In this document: positions 53,760 through 64,000 of the stretch, in pieces
Layout of the letters: each line of letters begins with the position of its first letter
How positions within the stretch are numbered: position 1 is the first letter of the stretch
NCBI GenBank assembly: GCA_003194525.1
Contig: NBIV01000034.1
Location: 62,001-126,000 of the forward strand
Length of the DNA: 64,000 nt
Direction: 5' to 3'
Source of the DNA: Gracilariopsis chorda
Lineage: Eukaryota > Rhodophyta > Florideophyceae > Gracilariales > Gracilariaceae
Notes under the pieces: model-generated
Database searches by the model: none
Seen by the model: the letters and a program-made list of their open reading frames with translations, nothing else
What the model was told of the DNA's origin: nothing
Program-made: the position numbers and the translations under genes

Positions 53760-54941
53760 ATGGCCCCCTCCGCCGAGCAGGCGCTACCCGCCTTTGTCAT
53801 GGACTACCTCGCAAAGCGTGGCTATCTAAACGCCGTCGAGGGCATGAAAGTCGACCAGCATCACAAGCGCGAGCAGCCCATCCCCTTCGCCGTCTTCGAC
53901 TCTCCAAACCCGTTCCTCATCATATGGTTCTCTTTCTTCTGGGACGTCTACGCCCCAAAACTCGTCAACCGCACTCCCAAGCCCTCTCACCCCCACCTCC
54001 ACCCTCAACCTCAACCCCAACTCCGCCATAACCCTAACGTTCCCCAACACACCCCTCCGAACCCTCACATCCAGCCCCACATGCATCCAAACTCCTCTCA
54101 GGTCGATCCCCCCGCCCACTCAATAGCTCATCCAAGTCACACCCCGCCCGTCCCACAGCACCCCGCCCTCTTCGCAAACGCTTCTCGCCACCGTTCCAAC
54201 CCTCAACTCTTCTCCACCCAGTTTAGAAACATCCCCAATCCTCACCTCCCTCCTGCCATGCGCAACAACCCCAACGCCCTTATGAACCACCAAATGCGCC
54301 CCCGAGACGATCCGCGTCGCCCCCTTTCCTTACAACTTGCTCCAAACTCCCTTCAACTCGATACCTCTCTCACAAATTCACTCACCTCTGAGTTGCTTGA
54401 TGCCAACTCCATCGGTAACGTCCTCGTCGCTGCCCGTGCAAACCACCGCAACGAGCCCACAGCAGCTGCCGCAGCAGCTGCCGCCGCCGCCGCGGAGGCC
54501 GCCGCCGCCACAAACCCCCGTAACGCCGTTCCTCACATGCATTCACGTCCACATGCTTCCGCTCCTGTTCCCATGCGTGCTCCTACTCCGCCCTCTGCGA
54601 AATCCCGCCCTTATCCAGCGCAACCGGGCCTTGCTAGCGATGCCCACAGCTCGGCCAGCCGTCGTGGGCCCATGGATCACCCGGGTGCTGTACGCCATTA
54701 TGAAAATGCTGTGCAGGATGAGTCGCCCCGACCAAACCCTAATGGTACTGCAAGTACTCATTCTAGGAAGAGAACCGCACACCACTTGCCGCCCAAGTCT
54801 CCTGCATCCTCTCCAAATGACAATATGTCATCTCGCTTGCAGCTTTCTGTCTCTGAGCCTGCTGCTCCGAAGAGAAGACGCTCCTATGCTGGATACAATC
54901 ATTCGGCTGCTCTTTCTCAGCGTATGCCTCATCAGCTTGTG

Positions 54942-55027
<86 letters not shown>

Positions 55028-57122
55028 ACAACGACGGCAGCAACAGCAACAACAGCAGGCCCAACAACAGCAAGCGCAACCACCACCACAACCGCCACAG
55101 CAGCAACAACAACAGCAACATCGCCAACAGCAACCTCAACGCCACCAACAGCAGCCTCAGCAACCGCAACAGCAACAACAGCCGCAGCCTCAACAACATT
55201 CCTCTCAACAGGTTCCTCCCGCCGATCTCGAAACCCTCGCGAAGAACCATCAATCTGCTCTCCAACAACAAACGTCACAACAGCAGCAGATGCTCTTGCA
55301 CCAAAGAATGGCTTTGCCACAAGCGAACCGCAACGATCCGCAGTTTATGGCACATAATGCAGCTCGAAGCAGTATGCGCCTCCCGCCTCATTCGAATCAG
55401 CTCGCCAATCAGCTTCCCTTCCCAACGCAGGAACAAAAGAGGCAGGCCTTTCTACAAGTCCACGGCAACGGCCGCAACCCCGCTCATGTATCCAATCCAC
55501 AATCTGCAAAGATGACGGCTGATAGTGCTTCCCTGCGACAGGCCTTGAGAATGGACGACCCTTCTCTGGCTATGTCACAGGCTTTGCAAGCACAGTCGCA
55601 AGGTATTCCTAATGCGTCTAATGCTCGAGTATCGGCCCCTCCTGGTTTTAGAATGCCCGCCAATCAGCTTCCACTGGACATGACGGGACAAGGATTTGTG
55701 TATGTTCCCCAAATGGATGGAAAGGACTTCTCCAGCATTCTGCCGCAGAATGCGGTGCCTGTGGCGGGTGTTAATGCTTCTATGCAAAACATGAGAGTTC
55801 CAAACGCGACGTCCGGCCCCAACAACCAATCCCATGCGACAACTAGGGCTCCGTCAAGGACTATGAAGAACGATTCGAACCTGTCTAACCCGGGAAGAAA
55901 TGTCAATGACAAACCTCAAGACGATCTTCCCATCTCGGACCGCATGTCACGTGGTGCAGCAAGGCTTAGGGAAGAAGCCCTTCAAAAGGACAACGGTGAC
56001 CAGTCAGTCAAGCTGAAACAAGCCGAAACTAGTGCGAAGGCAAAGTCAGGAGCAAATTCTCAAAGTGCTAATGCGAAGAACGCGCAGCAGAACCAGGCTG
56101 TCCAGTCAATTGATAACAAGGACACATCCAGAAGTCGATCAGCTTCTGAATCAGCAAAGGGAAAGGGTGGAGTCAGTCTTTCGCGTTCGGGAAGTATGCC
56201 AGCTACAATGACGTCAATGGCGAATCCAGGAATGAAGAATAAGGGTGGTGAGAATGGTGAGGGAGAGAATCGTTCAACCAAGAGCGACAGAAATACCCCT
56301 ACGAATCGAGGTAGCACTCCGTCTCAAAAGAGCACAGCTTCCGGTGGTAGTACTGCTGTAGAAAGGCGACCATCGCAATCCGGTACCCCAAGGCGCAACA
56401 GATCGCGTAATAAGGGGCGTTCACCGGGCGGCAGCAGACGTTCTCGAGCCGGTGGTCAATCTGCGCGTAACAACTCGTCGAGGAGTACTAGCGCGGCGCA
56501 GACGCCTCGAGTCGCAGTGAATGAAGTGAAAAGCGCTACAGCGCTAGCTGCTCAGATGAAAGCCAGCGGTAGGAATACGCAAGGTGATCTGTCCGCTCCC
56601 ATGATGCATGCCAACGCGGTAATGAGTGGTTTGCCCGATGGATCAGGTCCTGAGAAGGCGAGACATGCTAAGAATGATGCGAACACAGCTGCACGAACTG
56701 CTGGGCGGCAGGCAGCGAAGGCAGGGGAAGAAGCGAAGCTTGGGTTTGGTAGCAGCGCTGGTGACAATAACAATGAACAAGCTGCACAGAACGCCCAGCA
56801 GGGTGGACAATCACCTGGGCCGCTGTCGGCAACTGGAGAAGCGCAGCTGTTCGGTATGGAGGGCATCGCGGCGTTTAGTATTGTGGGTAGTGGTCACAAT
56901 GGAAAAGTGAACGGAAGTACTGGAGCGAACTACCCATATGAACTATCGAACTTCTTGGGAACTGGTGTGGAAGAGGAGACAATGCTGGGGAATATCGGAA
57001 ACATTGGGACCATGCTGAATAACATGCAAGAGAATGTGGACTTGGGATCCACAGAGTTTGAAGAGGATAGTATTCTGGGAGTCGCTGATGCTGGAGACCT
57101 TATTGGTCGGAACAGAACATGA
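53760..57122 (+). CDS. LisH / LUFS-like poly-Gln transcriptional co-regulator
   Basis: 1120 residues from ATG 53760. The N-terminus holds a LisH motif (AFVMDYLAKRGYLNAVEGMK, residues 11-30) followed by NPFLIIWFSFFWDVYAPKL (about 50-68). This matches the LUFS arrangement of LEUNIG, Flo8 and SSDP proteins in which LisH is followed by an aromatic W-xx-FWD helix. The rest is low-complexity: Pro/His-rich (70-190), Ala run (about 235-250), long poly-Gln (about 395-500, DNA 54942-55200), Asn/Ser-rich and a basic Ser/Arg stretch near residue 870-900 (RRNRSRNKGRSPGGSRRSR). No WD40 repeats follow, so it is more SSDP/Flo8-like than LEUNIG-like. The expected role is assembly of transcription regulatory complexes in the nucleus. 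Confidence 0.72.
54942..55200. repeat. CAG/CAA tract encoding poly-Gln
   Basis: Almost uninterrupted CAG/CAA from 54942 to about 55060, then CAG/CAA mixed with CCA/CCT. The mix of CAA and CAG suggests selection on the protein rather than recent pure repeat expansion. Confidence 0.9.
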
Positions 57123-58330
57123 TTGCCTTTTTTTGGCGTTGCTGATGGTTTGTTTTGGAAGTGGTGAACATGACGCTGTTGAAGCAAGCGCTTACGGATG
57201 CCGATGACTCGTTAAAGAAGGAACTGAGCTTCTATTGTTGCTTATTCCTTTTCGACGTAGACGCGGTCAGTCGCATTTGGCTTCGGCAGAAGAGTCCATG
57301 CATGCTGATCGATGTCTCGACATTACCCGTCGAAGTGGGAATATCTTGGATACGTTCGGCGGGCATGCGAAGCAGCACTCTTCCTGGTTTGGTTTGCTTT
57401 CTGTTTCGTTTTGTGTTTGAAGTTGATGGAAATGAGTTTTTGCCTTGAAAGGTGTGCAAGTGGTGTACAGTGCTTGCTCATGTTGAAGAATACGTTTTGA
57501 GTCTAACTTTGTTTTTGACGCATATCAGTATAGCTTTATTAGTAATGAACAGAGTGCGTTTTGGTTATGAGTGAAGTGCGTGATCCATGGTATGTTCGTG
57601 TTAGAGAACGTTGCCACACCTTCGTAAGCTTGTCTCGAGCGAAGGTAAAATTTATGCGGGTACTAGCGGTATCACAAACGCAGACGGCCGGCATGCAGAA
57701 GAACTCGAGAAGGCCAGGCACACGTTAAGTAATCAAACATGGTCTAGATGTGCCCCCTCGCTGACGTCCTATGAGTTGGAGAAGGGAATAGCAGAGAAAG
57801 GCGTGAAAAAGGCGAGACGCGCCAGAACAAAGTGGATAAGCAATCGGGTCTTGCCGCAGAAATTTAACGCTGAGCTACCACGTTACGGGATATCTGCTAG
57901 TGATCCTAACACTGCTGCTGCAAGGTGAGAGAAAGCAGTAGTCATCCGCTATTCGTGACAGAGACTTAGATCGATGTTACGTAACATAGAGAGTCCTTGG
58001 CGAAGCAGTGGCCACAGTATTCGTGGATAGCATGCGACAAGGTAGTTCGTTTTTTCCTCGAAGATTGTCTTCGGGCTGTTTGACGAGGGAACGCTTCCTT
58101 CAAGGATTGGAATCTACAACGCTTTCAAAATTGCGTGCGCCCATAGATAAAGTTTATGGCATCAACATACAGTACATGACATAGTTGCGTACTGCAGTGC
58201 CAGCAATGCATGTTTGCGTCGTCCTTCACGTCGCTTTGCACGCTGTGGAGTTCATACTATGAACTCCATGGACTACGGCAGGTTAACAGTCCTGGGAAAG
58301 ATACACGCGCAGCAGTGAAACGGTAGCAGA
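57123..58330. other. Intergenic, no gene assigned
   Basis: The plus frame 57611-57928 is Lys/Arg/Glu-rich but begins at a TTG and has no recognised domain; I do not call it. Confidence 0.5.
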
Positions 58331-59626
58331 ATGAGGGACTTGGAACAATCTGAGCCCTCTGGCGCAAAGTACCTGCAGCTACATGAAGCGCCTATATGCC
58401 TAGACGCCCACCCTTCTCAACCGCTCCTGCTCACGGCTTGCTCCACATCAGGTGCCACGGTCAGCGATGTGAAACCCATATTCTCGCGACAATCTCCACG
58501 CAAAGCGGCGCCGCGCTACAAAGTTGAACATTCCGCCGCAGCAGCTTCGTTCTTCGATGCATCGAGATTTCACCTCGCTTGCACGGATGCGAGCATTCTC
58601 ACCTTTGACATCAACAAACGTGAGCCTATTGCTACCGTGACTCTTTCGAAAGCTGAACAGAGCGATGATTGCGTGGCTACTACGTTTAGAACGGTGAATG
58701 AAAATAGCTTTCTGGTGGGTGATGATACGGGAGGGCTTCATTTATATGATGTGAGAACGTCTTCTGCAGCATCGCAACAAGCATTGGCATCTTGTTTAGA
58801 GCAAGCTGACTACGTTTCAGCGATCGAACCAGTGTCAGCGTTTGAAAAGGATGCATTCCTGGTTACATCAGGTGATGGCACGCTCTGTGCGTACGACTTG
58901 CGTTTTCCCCCTAAGCCGGCCGTCCGACTTCAATATGCTTTCGATTCCTTTCAGGAAGATGTGTTATCACTTGCAATTTTGCCAAAACATAACCTCGCCG
59001 TCGCTGGAACGCTAACTGGACCGTTGAATATATATGACTTGCGCTTTATGGATGACTCGTATGACCCAGATTCCGCAGCACATGTTGATCGGTTTTACGG
59101 ACATCCAGAAGCAGTGAATGTCGTTATGGCGTGGGAGGAGGAGGAAGATATCGTACTATCTGCCAGCAGTGATGGAATCGTTCGCATTATTGATATACCT
59201 AATCGAAAGCTAGTGGGTGTTTTGGAATACGCCGTGCACGAGGAGGAACGACGTGGTACAAATGATTCCTTGCAGGACTTGAGGAAGAGGCGCGAAGGAA
59301 AGAAAAAAAGAAAAGAAGCAAGATGGCCTGTTGAACACATGGTTCGTGTTCGCGGTTTGGGTATGCCCGTGTTGGCGCTTCTGGGACACTCGGCAGGTAT
59401 TCAGTTTTGTGAAGCTGGGGCGCTGGTCGACGGTGACAGCTGTGATTTGAAAAGTGGCAATGCAACTGCTGAAGCAGGGGCGCAGGCATCGCGAGATGGG
59501 CAAGGTGGTGACAGTGATGATCAAGCGGAAAAGACGCGGTCATCTCGCAGAAAGAAACGGCGAAGAAAACGGTTTGAGCACGAAGAGAAACGTACGCACG
59601 ACTCAGGCTTCTTCGAAGGGCTGTAG
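58331..59626 (+). CDS. WD40 protein of the WDR55/Jip5 family
   Basis: 431 residues from ATG 58331. WD-like blades: APICLDAHPSQPLLLTACST, FLVGDDTGGLHLYDVRT, FLVTSGDGTLCAYDLRF, LAVAGTLTGPLNIYDLRF, RFYGHPEAVNVVMAWEEEED, IVLSASSDGIVRIIDIPNRK. The HPE.V...W.....SSDG.IR..+I.PN+++G block and the basic C-terminal tail ending in DSGFFEGL are typical of WDR55/Jip5, a nucleolar factor for rRNA processing and large-subunit assembly. The tail (residues 385-431) is Lys/Arg/Glu-rich with a likely nucleolar signal RRKKRRRKR. The 3' intergenic region to 60696 shows no gene. Confidence 0.8.
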   Translation: MRDLEQSEPSGAKYLQLHEAPICLDAHPSQPLLLTACSTSGATVSDVKPIFSRQSPRKAAPRYKVEHSAAAASFFDASRFHLACTDASILTFDINKREPIATVTLSKAEQSDDCVATTFRTVNENSFLVGDDTGGLHLYDVRTSSAASQQALASCLEQADYVSAIEPVSAFEKDAFLVTSGDGTLCAYDLRFPPKPAVRLQYAFDSFQEDVLSLAILPKHNLAVAGTLTGPLNIYDLRFMDDSYDPDSAAHVDRFYGHPEAVNVVMAWEEEEDIVLSASSDGIVRIIDIPNRKLVGVLEYAVHEEERRGTNDSLQDLRKRREGKKKRKEARWPVEHMVRVRGLGMPVLALLGHSAGIQFCEAGALVDGDSCDLKSGNATAEAGAQASRDGQGGDSDDQAEKTRSSRRKKRRRKRFEHEEKRTHDSGFFEGL

Positions 59627-60696
59627 CTCTTTCTCTGCCCATTGCATTCACTAAGATGCACACTTCAAGGTGGGACGGATTGCGGGGTGGGAAACGGCAG
59701 CAACCCGTCCTGTACGTGCTCAAGGGTTAGGACTGTCGATGCAGGCGAGAGTGAGCAGAGGGCCCTCCACCTGTTTCGGAATGAGGGGCGTATTGTTGAG
59801 GTAAACGAGCTATAAGCACTATGCAGATGACGGCAGATGGCACTTGGTAAGGGATCACAACAACAGCAAGTCATACAATACAAAGTACAAATTCAGTCGG
59901 CGAGCTCGGGGTACTTTATGCGTGGCTTCCGGGGCCGAGTTATATGCACAGACCGAAGGGCATAAACGACGAGCATATTCTGTAGGGCACTACCCGCACT
60001 CGTTCGTTCTCAAGAGACAACGTAAAAAGAAAACAGCCAACAGCAAAGTAATCAACAACTACGCGATGGAGTTAACGCTCTTCACAACTATGTCAAAAAC
60101 ACAATATACAAGCATCAGCTCTCAGTAAGTTACCAACGGTACCAAAAGGCACCCACGACTGTTGAAACACCTGGGGCATCGAGATGATGGCAAAACCACC
60201 ACTGGTGAAGTGGCGCTGTATCAAGCGGTACCCAGCAAGCAAGCAAGAACGAAAAGAACAGATGTACATTCACAGAACGCGCGGAAATGGGCACAAGGCA
60301 GCTGGACACATGGCACAAGAAAGAAAAGAGGTTCCTAAAAGAACAGGTTCTCAAACTGCGTCGCCTTGAACACAGTGGCATTACAGATAGGCGCTACATG
60401 GGTGCGTGTGTTGCTCTACGGGTAAGCTTTTAACGCGTATAGTAGATGCAAGAGTGCAGGGCGAGGGTGTATCGGTAGTGTGACGGAACACTGACACAAT
60501 AGCATGTCAAATGAATTGGCTACAACTTGTAAGCAGATAACGATACGTTGTTGATCACATGTGCAGGTAAAAAAAAAGTGCTCTCATCGTTGCATGCGTG
60601 AAGCGGTGCTAAGGCAGCGCAGTGTACGTACAAGCCGATCCACACTTGCATAACAGCATGCTTAACAAGCAAAAAAATTCCAGAAGCCAAAACGGG
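59627..60696. other. Intergenic, no gene seen
   Basis: Short frames only; nothing recognisable. Confidence 0.5.
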
Positions 60697-61944
60697 TCAT
60701 GGCGGTTGAACATCTCGGTGGGAAGAGAAGCGGCGGAGAATGGAAGGGCGGGTTTCTGGACGTGTTCTGAAGGATCGTCTCCTGTGTAAACGGTTGAGAA
60801 AGCCGGTATCGTTATGCGCCAGGGCGCTGGTTCGACGACGTCTGCGGAACAGCGGTAGGTCGAACGTGGAGGATGATACATGGTAGCTGGAGGTTGGAGC
60901 TAGCTGAGCGTCTATGAGTGCGGCGGCGGGGTCCACTGGTTCGATGGCGGTTAGAATGCGGAGTGGAAGCGGTAAGACTGTATCGTCATCATCGTCGTTG
61001 TGAGTGTGTTTGAAATGTAGACGGCGACGTTGACGACGGGTTGAAGGAGGGTGCATGTGGAGTTGAGACACGCTTGGGCTTGTGAGAGAGGAGGAGTGTG
61101 CAGTGGGGGCACTGAGCGATGCTGAACGGTGATGAGATGAGGGATTTGGAGGCGGCAGCAACTCTGAACGGGATCGAGATGAATTGAGAAGCGGGAGCGG
61201 TATGAGTGGGTTAGTAGCCGCGGATAGGAGGAAATGATGGGGGGATGGCGGAAGCGTGTGTGAGGGGATATCCGCGCTTAACGAGCGTTGTTGGGCATGT
61301 ACTGGAACGTGCTTGCGGACGGTGGAAAGGATGTTTGGCGAGCGACAAACGGCGGCGGGTGGAGGTGGTTGCACGCTTGACCGATAGGCTTGGATGTGGC
61401 GCAGACAGAGAGCCAGCGCTGTGTAATCGTCCAGAGCGGCCAGATCGGAAAGCTGTATGACGGCGTTTGAAAGGGGGGAGTGCGCCTTTGCCAACAGCGA
61501 CGCGGAGCGCGTTCGGAAGGAAGTAGCGGAGGACGGCGGGCGACGACGGCGCGCATTGGGGGGGGGGAGGATCGGTTTGGGGGGAATGTCAACGGTGGCG
61601 GACAGACAGGATTGCATAAGTCGCGACGCCTCAAGACGGAGCAAATCGTCAATGTCCTGCTCGGTGGGCGGTCTGAAGACGGCGGAGCCGCGAATGAGGC
61701 GCTTCTCGACGACGAGCTGGACGCGCTTGGGGGGGGGTTGGGGGGGGGTGGAGGAGGGGAGGCGCTGCTGCTGCTGCTGCTGCAGCAGCGGCGCGTGGCG
61801 GTTGGCGCGGCCGTGGCGGTACTGATGGGCGCGCAGCTGCTGCTGCGGCGGCGGCGCGGGGCGGCGCGCCAGCTGCGCGGCGGCGCGCGCGGTGGCGGTG
61901 GTGGCGTGGTAGAACGAGCGCGACGGCTGCGTTCGACGCGCCAT
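60697..61944 (-). CDS. Unknown low-complexity Arg/Ser/Pro-rich protein
   Basis: 415 residues from ATG 61944; the frame continues upstream only to a GTG, through a poly-Pro run caused by the G-run near 61968-61985. Content: Arg/Ala/Gln-rich N-terminus with a Gln run, then a short ordered helix ([20 protein letters not shown]), another around [18 protein letters not shown], and long Ser/Pro/Leu-rich stretches. An acidic Asp run ([19 protein letters not shown]) precedes a basic C-terminus ([21 protein letters not shown]). No family recognised. Consistent codon use supports coding but not function. It is divergent to eL42, with the octamer repeat between them. Confidence 0.5.
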   Translation of the reverse strand: MARRTQPSRSFYHATTATARAAAQLARRPAPPPQQQLRAHQYRHGRANRHAPLLQQQQQQRLPSSTPPQPPPKRVQLVVEKRLIRGSAVFRPPTEQDIDDLLRLEASRLMQSCLSATVDIPPKPILPPPNARRRRPPSSATSFRTRSASLLAKAHSPLSNAVIQLSDLAALDDYTALALCLRHIQAYRSSVQPPPPAAVCRSPNILSTVRKHVPVHAQQRSLSADIPSHTLPPSPHHFLLSAATNPLIPLPLLNSSRSRSELLPPPNPSSHHRSASLSAPTAHSSSLTSPSVSQLHMHPPSTRRQRRRLHFKHTHNDDDDDTVLPLPLRILTAIEPVDPAAALIDAQLAPTSSYHVSSSTFDLPLFRRRRRTSALAHNDTGFLNRLHRRRSFRTRPETRPSILRRFSSHRDVQPP

Positions 61945-62107
61945 GGCCTCCCGCTTTCGTTCCGGGGGAGGGGGGGGGGGGGGGGCGGCGTCGCGCCAGT
62001 CGCTGCCGCGCGGCTGCCGTACCGCCTTGCGCCCCGCCACGCGCCGCTGCGTCTATCGTACCGCGCGTACTGCAAGCAGCGCGCACGCTGCTGCTACCGC
62101 ATCCGCC

Positions 62108-62195
62108 GCGTGGACGCGTGGGCGCGTGGACGCGTGGACGCGTGGGCGCGTGGGCGCGTGGGCGCGTGGGCGCGTGGGCGCGTGGACGCGTGGGC
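62108..62195. repeat. 11 tandem copies of an 8-bp unit GCGTGG(A/G)C
   Basis: Eleven octamers in register without indels, the fifth base pair variant A or G at position 7. It lies in the shared 5' region of the divergent minus gene (60697-61944) and eL42. Confidence 0.95.
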
Positions 62196-62346
62196 GCGCG
62201 CCTATCAGTTACACTTGCTTCTCACAATCGATCGCCGACGGCGTCTGTTGCCCAAAGTGCGCCCGACGTGACGCGCCCAGCTCCCCCACCTCCGCCCATC
62301 GTCGTTCTTCCCCTCGCCCCCCGCCTGTCAACGCCCGCCCTCCGTC

Positions 62347-62860
62347 ATGGTACGCTAGCGCACGAGCCCCGCCTCGCGATCGCCGCCTTCTCTCTTCCGC
62401 CTTCGCTCTTCCGCATCACTAACTTGTTCGCGTTCGCCGCGCCCGTACAGGTCGTCATTCCCAAGTCGCGAAAGACGCTTTGCATCGCCGCAAAGTGCAA
62501 GAAGCATACCCTTCACAAGGTCACCCAGTACAAGAAGGGAAAGGACTCGCTCTACGCCCAAGGAAAGCGTCGTTACGACCGCAAGCAGGCCGGATTTGGA
62601 GGTCAGACCAAGCCCGTCTTCCACAAGAGTACGTTTGTTTAACACGCCCCCGTCCTCAAAATCGCACACATCCGAAAGCGCAAACTCACTCCCCCGCCAC
62701 TATCCGTTTCCCCCCACCTGCAGAGGCTAAGACCACTAAGAAGATCGTCTTGCGTCTCGAGTGCACACAATGCGGCTTCAAGCAGCAACGAGTCATCAAA
62801 CGTTGCAAGCACTTTGAACTCGGCGATCAGAAGAAGACAAAGGGCGTTGCCACATACTAG
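62347..62860 (+). CDS. RPL36A: Ribosomal protein eL42 (RPL36A/RPL44), three exons
   Basis: Join 62347-62349, 62451-62628, 62724-62860; 105 residues. Exon 1 is only the ATG, followed by donor GTACGC. The first intron has CACTAAC (branch point-like, about 62416-62422) and ends GTACAG. Exon 2 starts GTC GTC ATT CCC AAG and encodes [40 protein letters not shown] and [10 protein letters not shown]. The split Lys codon A|AG joins exon 3, which reads [20 protein letters not shown], ...[17 protein letters not shown]. This is the full length of eL42, a zinc-binding large-subunit protein near the E site. The family residue Lys/Pro at the YKKGKDS..TKP region (target of cycloheximide-type inhibitors) is Pro here (GGQTKPVF). 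Confidence 0.95.
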
Positions 62861-62999
62861 ACCATTACGCACGCTCGCCGCCATACCGCTCTGCGATACC
62901 TTATAAAAAGTTGATTTGCTTGAGCTACCATTTACAATTGTACTCCAAACCAGCCACCCACAAAGCAACAAAAAAAAAAAAAAAAAAACAACACAACCG
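62861..62999. other. Convergent 3' intergenic with A-run
   Basis: Contains an A19 tract (about 62970-62988) between the 3' ends of eL42 and CSN3. Confidence 0.8.
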
Positions 63000-64000
63000 T
63001 CACCCTCCTCCAATCACTCTCATCATTTCGCCGTCCTGTCGCTTGCTTGCTGACGCGCCACCTGCAGAACTGCCGAATGCATGCGATGACGCGCCCCTTC
63101 TCGGCGCACGTCCGCCCATCGTCTTACCCACATAAGCCGGGTCAGTTTGCAGTTTTTCCCGAAACTCGTCAATGCGCTGCAAAACCTGCAAGCTCTGCTG
63201 CATGAGCGCTCCCGACACTTGCGCAAACAAGCGTTCATCCACATCACGTTGAGCGTCGATCAAGCGTACCACTCGCTTTCGATCATCAATGCGAGCGTTG
63301 ATCTTACCTTGTTCAATCATGCGAAGCAGCACTTGATGCACGTGCTCCTCGTTGGACTGTCCTACTCTGCTTGCCACGTTGGCGATGTTCATTGTGACAA
63401 ACGAATTGGTCAGCCGCTCTATCAACGCATCCGTGAGCGTGCGCATCACTTGTTTGACAAGTCCCAAGTTGCCGTGCTTCTCGAATGTGTCGCGGTTCGA
63501 TTCGAACAGCTGTACAGTTTGGCAACGATCCATTCGTTCGTATGCGGTGGCCAGTTCGGTGTACTCTGACGAGAAGCTGCGCAGTCGTGAGAATTGGTAC
63601 GAACTGAACTTGAACGGTTGAGGAGCCTTTCCAGTTACCAGTAGATGAAGTAGAATGTAGTACTTGAATGTGCACACGGCCACTTGCAAAAGCGGCGTTT
63701 GCGTGGGCGCTGGCACAGCTAGAGCCAGTCTGCAACAATGCAGGGCGGCGCTAAAATCTTTCAAGCCCATGTACACCATGGCGGCGTAGTGGTACACCAG
63801 ATGCACATCCGACGCTTGCAGGCCCGTAGCGGGATCGATGTGGAGGCGCTTTCGTTGGCGCAACCAGCGGGCAGCATACTTGTAACACTTTGCCTGCAGA
63901 CAGACGGCGAGGAAGTCGGCGTGTATGGGCACGATGCTTTGCGGGGAGGTGGCGAGTTTGTCGGCGGCCAGGCGCAGCGGGCGAATGAGGGCGAGCGCGC
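63000..64000 (-). CDS. CSN3: COP9 signalosome subunit 3, partial at right edge
   Basis: Open from the window edge; the 5' part lies beyond 64000. Reading inward: RPLRLAADKLATSPQSIVPI, HADFLAVCLQAKCYKYAARW, DVHLVYHYAAMVYMGLKDFS, CTFKYYILLHLLVTGKAPQP, then a PCI domain with GLVKQVMRTLTDALIERLTN, NIANVASRVGQSNEEHVHQV and LLRMIEQGKINARIDDRKR. The TSP..+..HADFL.LCL.AKCYK stretch and the PCI end (I..G.I.A.ID) match CSN3. CSN3 is a scaffold subunit of the complex that removes NEDD8 from cullins. The C-terminal 45 residues (from GKTMGGRAPRRGASSHAFGS) are Gly/Ser/Arg-rich and lineage-specific. Confidence 0.88.
   Translation of the reverse strand, partial: ALALIRPLRLAADKLATSPQSIVPIHADFLAVCLQAKCYKYAARWLRQRKRLHIDPATGLQASDVHLVYHYAAMVYMGLKDFSAALHCCRLALAVPAPTQTPLLQVAVCTFKYYILLHLLVTGKAPQPFKFSSYQFSRLRSFSSEYTELATAYERMDRCQTVQLFESNRDTFEKHGNLGLVKQVMRTLTDALIERLTNSFVTMNIANVASRVGQSNEEHVHQVLLRMIEQGKINARIDDRKRVVRLIDAQRDVDERLFAQVSGALMQQSLQVLQRIDEFREKLQTDPAYVGKTMGGRAPRRGASSHAFGSSAGGASASKRQDGEMMRVIGGG

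Noticed and set aside
54337-55515. 392-codon plus frame and several minus frames over the poly-Gln region
   Set aside because: Poly-Ser/Asn, poly-Leu and poly-Ala readings are frame shadows of the CAG/CAA tract.
57611-57928. 105-codon basic frame
   Set aside because: Starts at TTG, no recognisable domain, no splice context; coding character too weak.
62108-62195. Tandem repeats considered as a CRISPR-like array
   Set aside because: Units are contiguous 8-mers without spacers, in a eukaryotic promoter region.
1-64000. tRNA, rRNA or snRNA genes
   Set aside because: Looked for typical tRNA B-box and T-loop sequences and found none I could fold convincingly; short ones may have been missed.

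Overview
This is a nuclear chromosome segment of a eukaryote. It carries single-copy eukaryotic genes (HIRA, ATAD5/Elg1, TAF13, WDR55/Jip5, a COP9 signalosome subunit 3, ribosomal protein eL42). Most have long uninterrupted reading frames, and the few introns I can place are short (about 60-135 bp, GT-AG). Few introns, compact gene islands separated by transposon-rich deserts, and a complete glycoside hydrolase 14 beta-amylase would fit a red alga such as a florideophyte. That lineage call is an inference from gene content and structure and has not been tested by comparison.

Layout. 1-1.9 kb: decayed IS4-like DDE transposase. 2.3-4.4 kb: two minus-strand genes (coiled-coil protein, multi-pass membrane protein). 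4.45-4.69 kb: an 86-bp perfect palindrome next to a 139-bp fold-back element. 4.7-8.7 kb: a convergent pair, an amino-methyltransferase fused to a SET-like domain (plus strand, one frame break) and a zinc-finger protein resembling the C-terminal half of Plavaka/KDZ/CACTA-type transposases (minus strand). 8.7-12.6 kb: desert with a solo LTR. 12.6-23 kb: gene island with an unknown protein, TAF13 (two exons), ATAD5/Elg1, HIRA, a Pro/Ser/Thr-rich membrane protein and a membrane-anchored J-domain protein with a decayed J-domain copy beside it. 23-48.8 kb: about 26 kb of transposon graveyard with three PIF/Harbinger-type pseudogenes, one pogo-type, one Tc1-type and three more solo LTRs. 48.9-64 kb: second gene island with a small Gln/Ala-rich protein, beta-amylase, a three-exon C1orf43-like gene, a LisH/LUFS-like poly-Gln protein, WDR55/Jip5, a low-complexity protein, eL42 (three exons, the first being only ATG) and a CSN3 gene that runs off the right edge.

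How the genes relate. HIRA, ATAD5/Elg1 and TAF13 sit side by side and all serve chromatin, replication or transcription; neighbouring pairs are divergent (TAF13/ATAD5, HIRA/membrane protein) or convergent (ATAD5/HIRA). There is no operon-like organisation. The transposon content spans at least five cut-and-paste DNA transposon groups plus an LTR family. The three best-preserved solo LTRs (10350-11165, 42450-43252, 44748-45545) have TG...CA ends and perfect 5-bp target duplications; a fourth (39443-40201) is a diverged relative.

The most unusual part is 4.4-8.7 kb: a DNA-methyltransferase-like/SET fusion convergent with a zinc-finger transposase-like protein, bordered on the left by two large inverted-repeat structures. 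It may be a mobile or domesticated epigenetic module. This rests on motif reading only. Many short open frames in the deserts could not be assigned.
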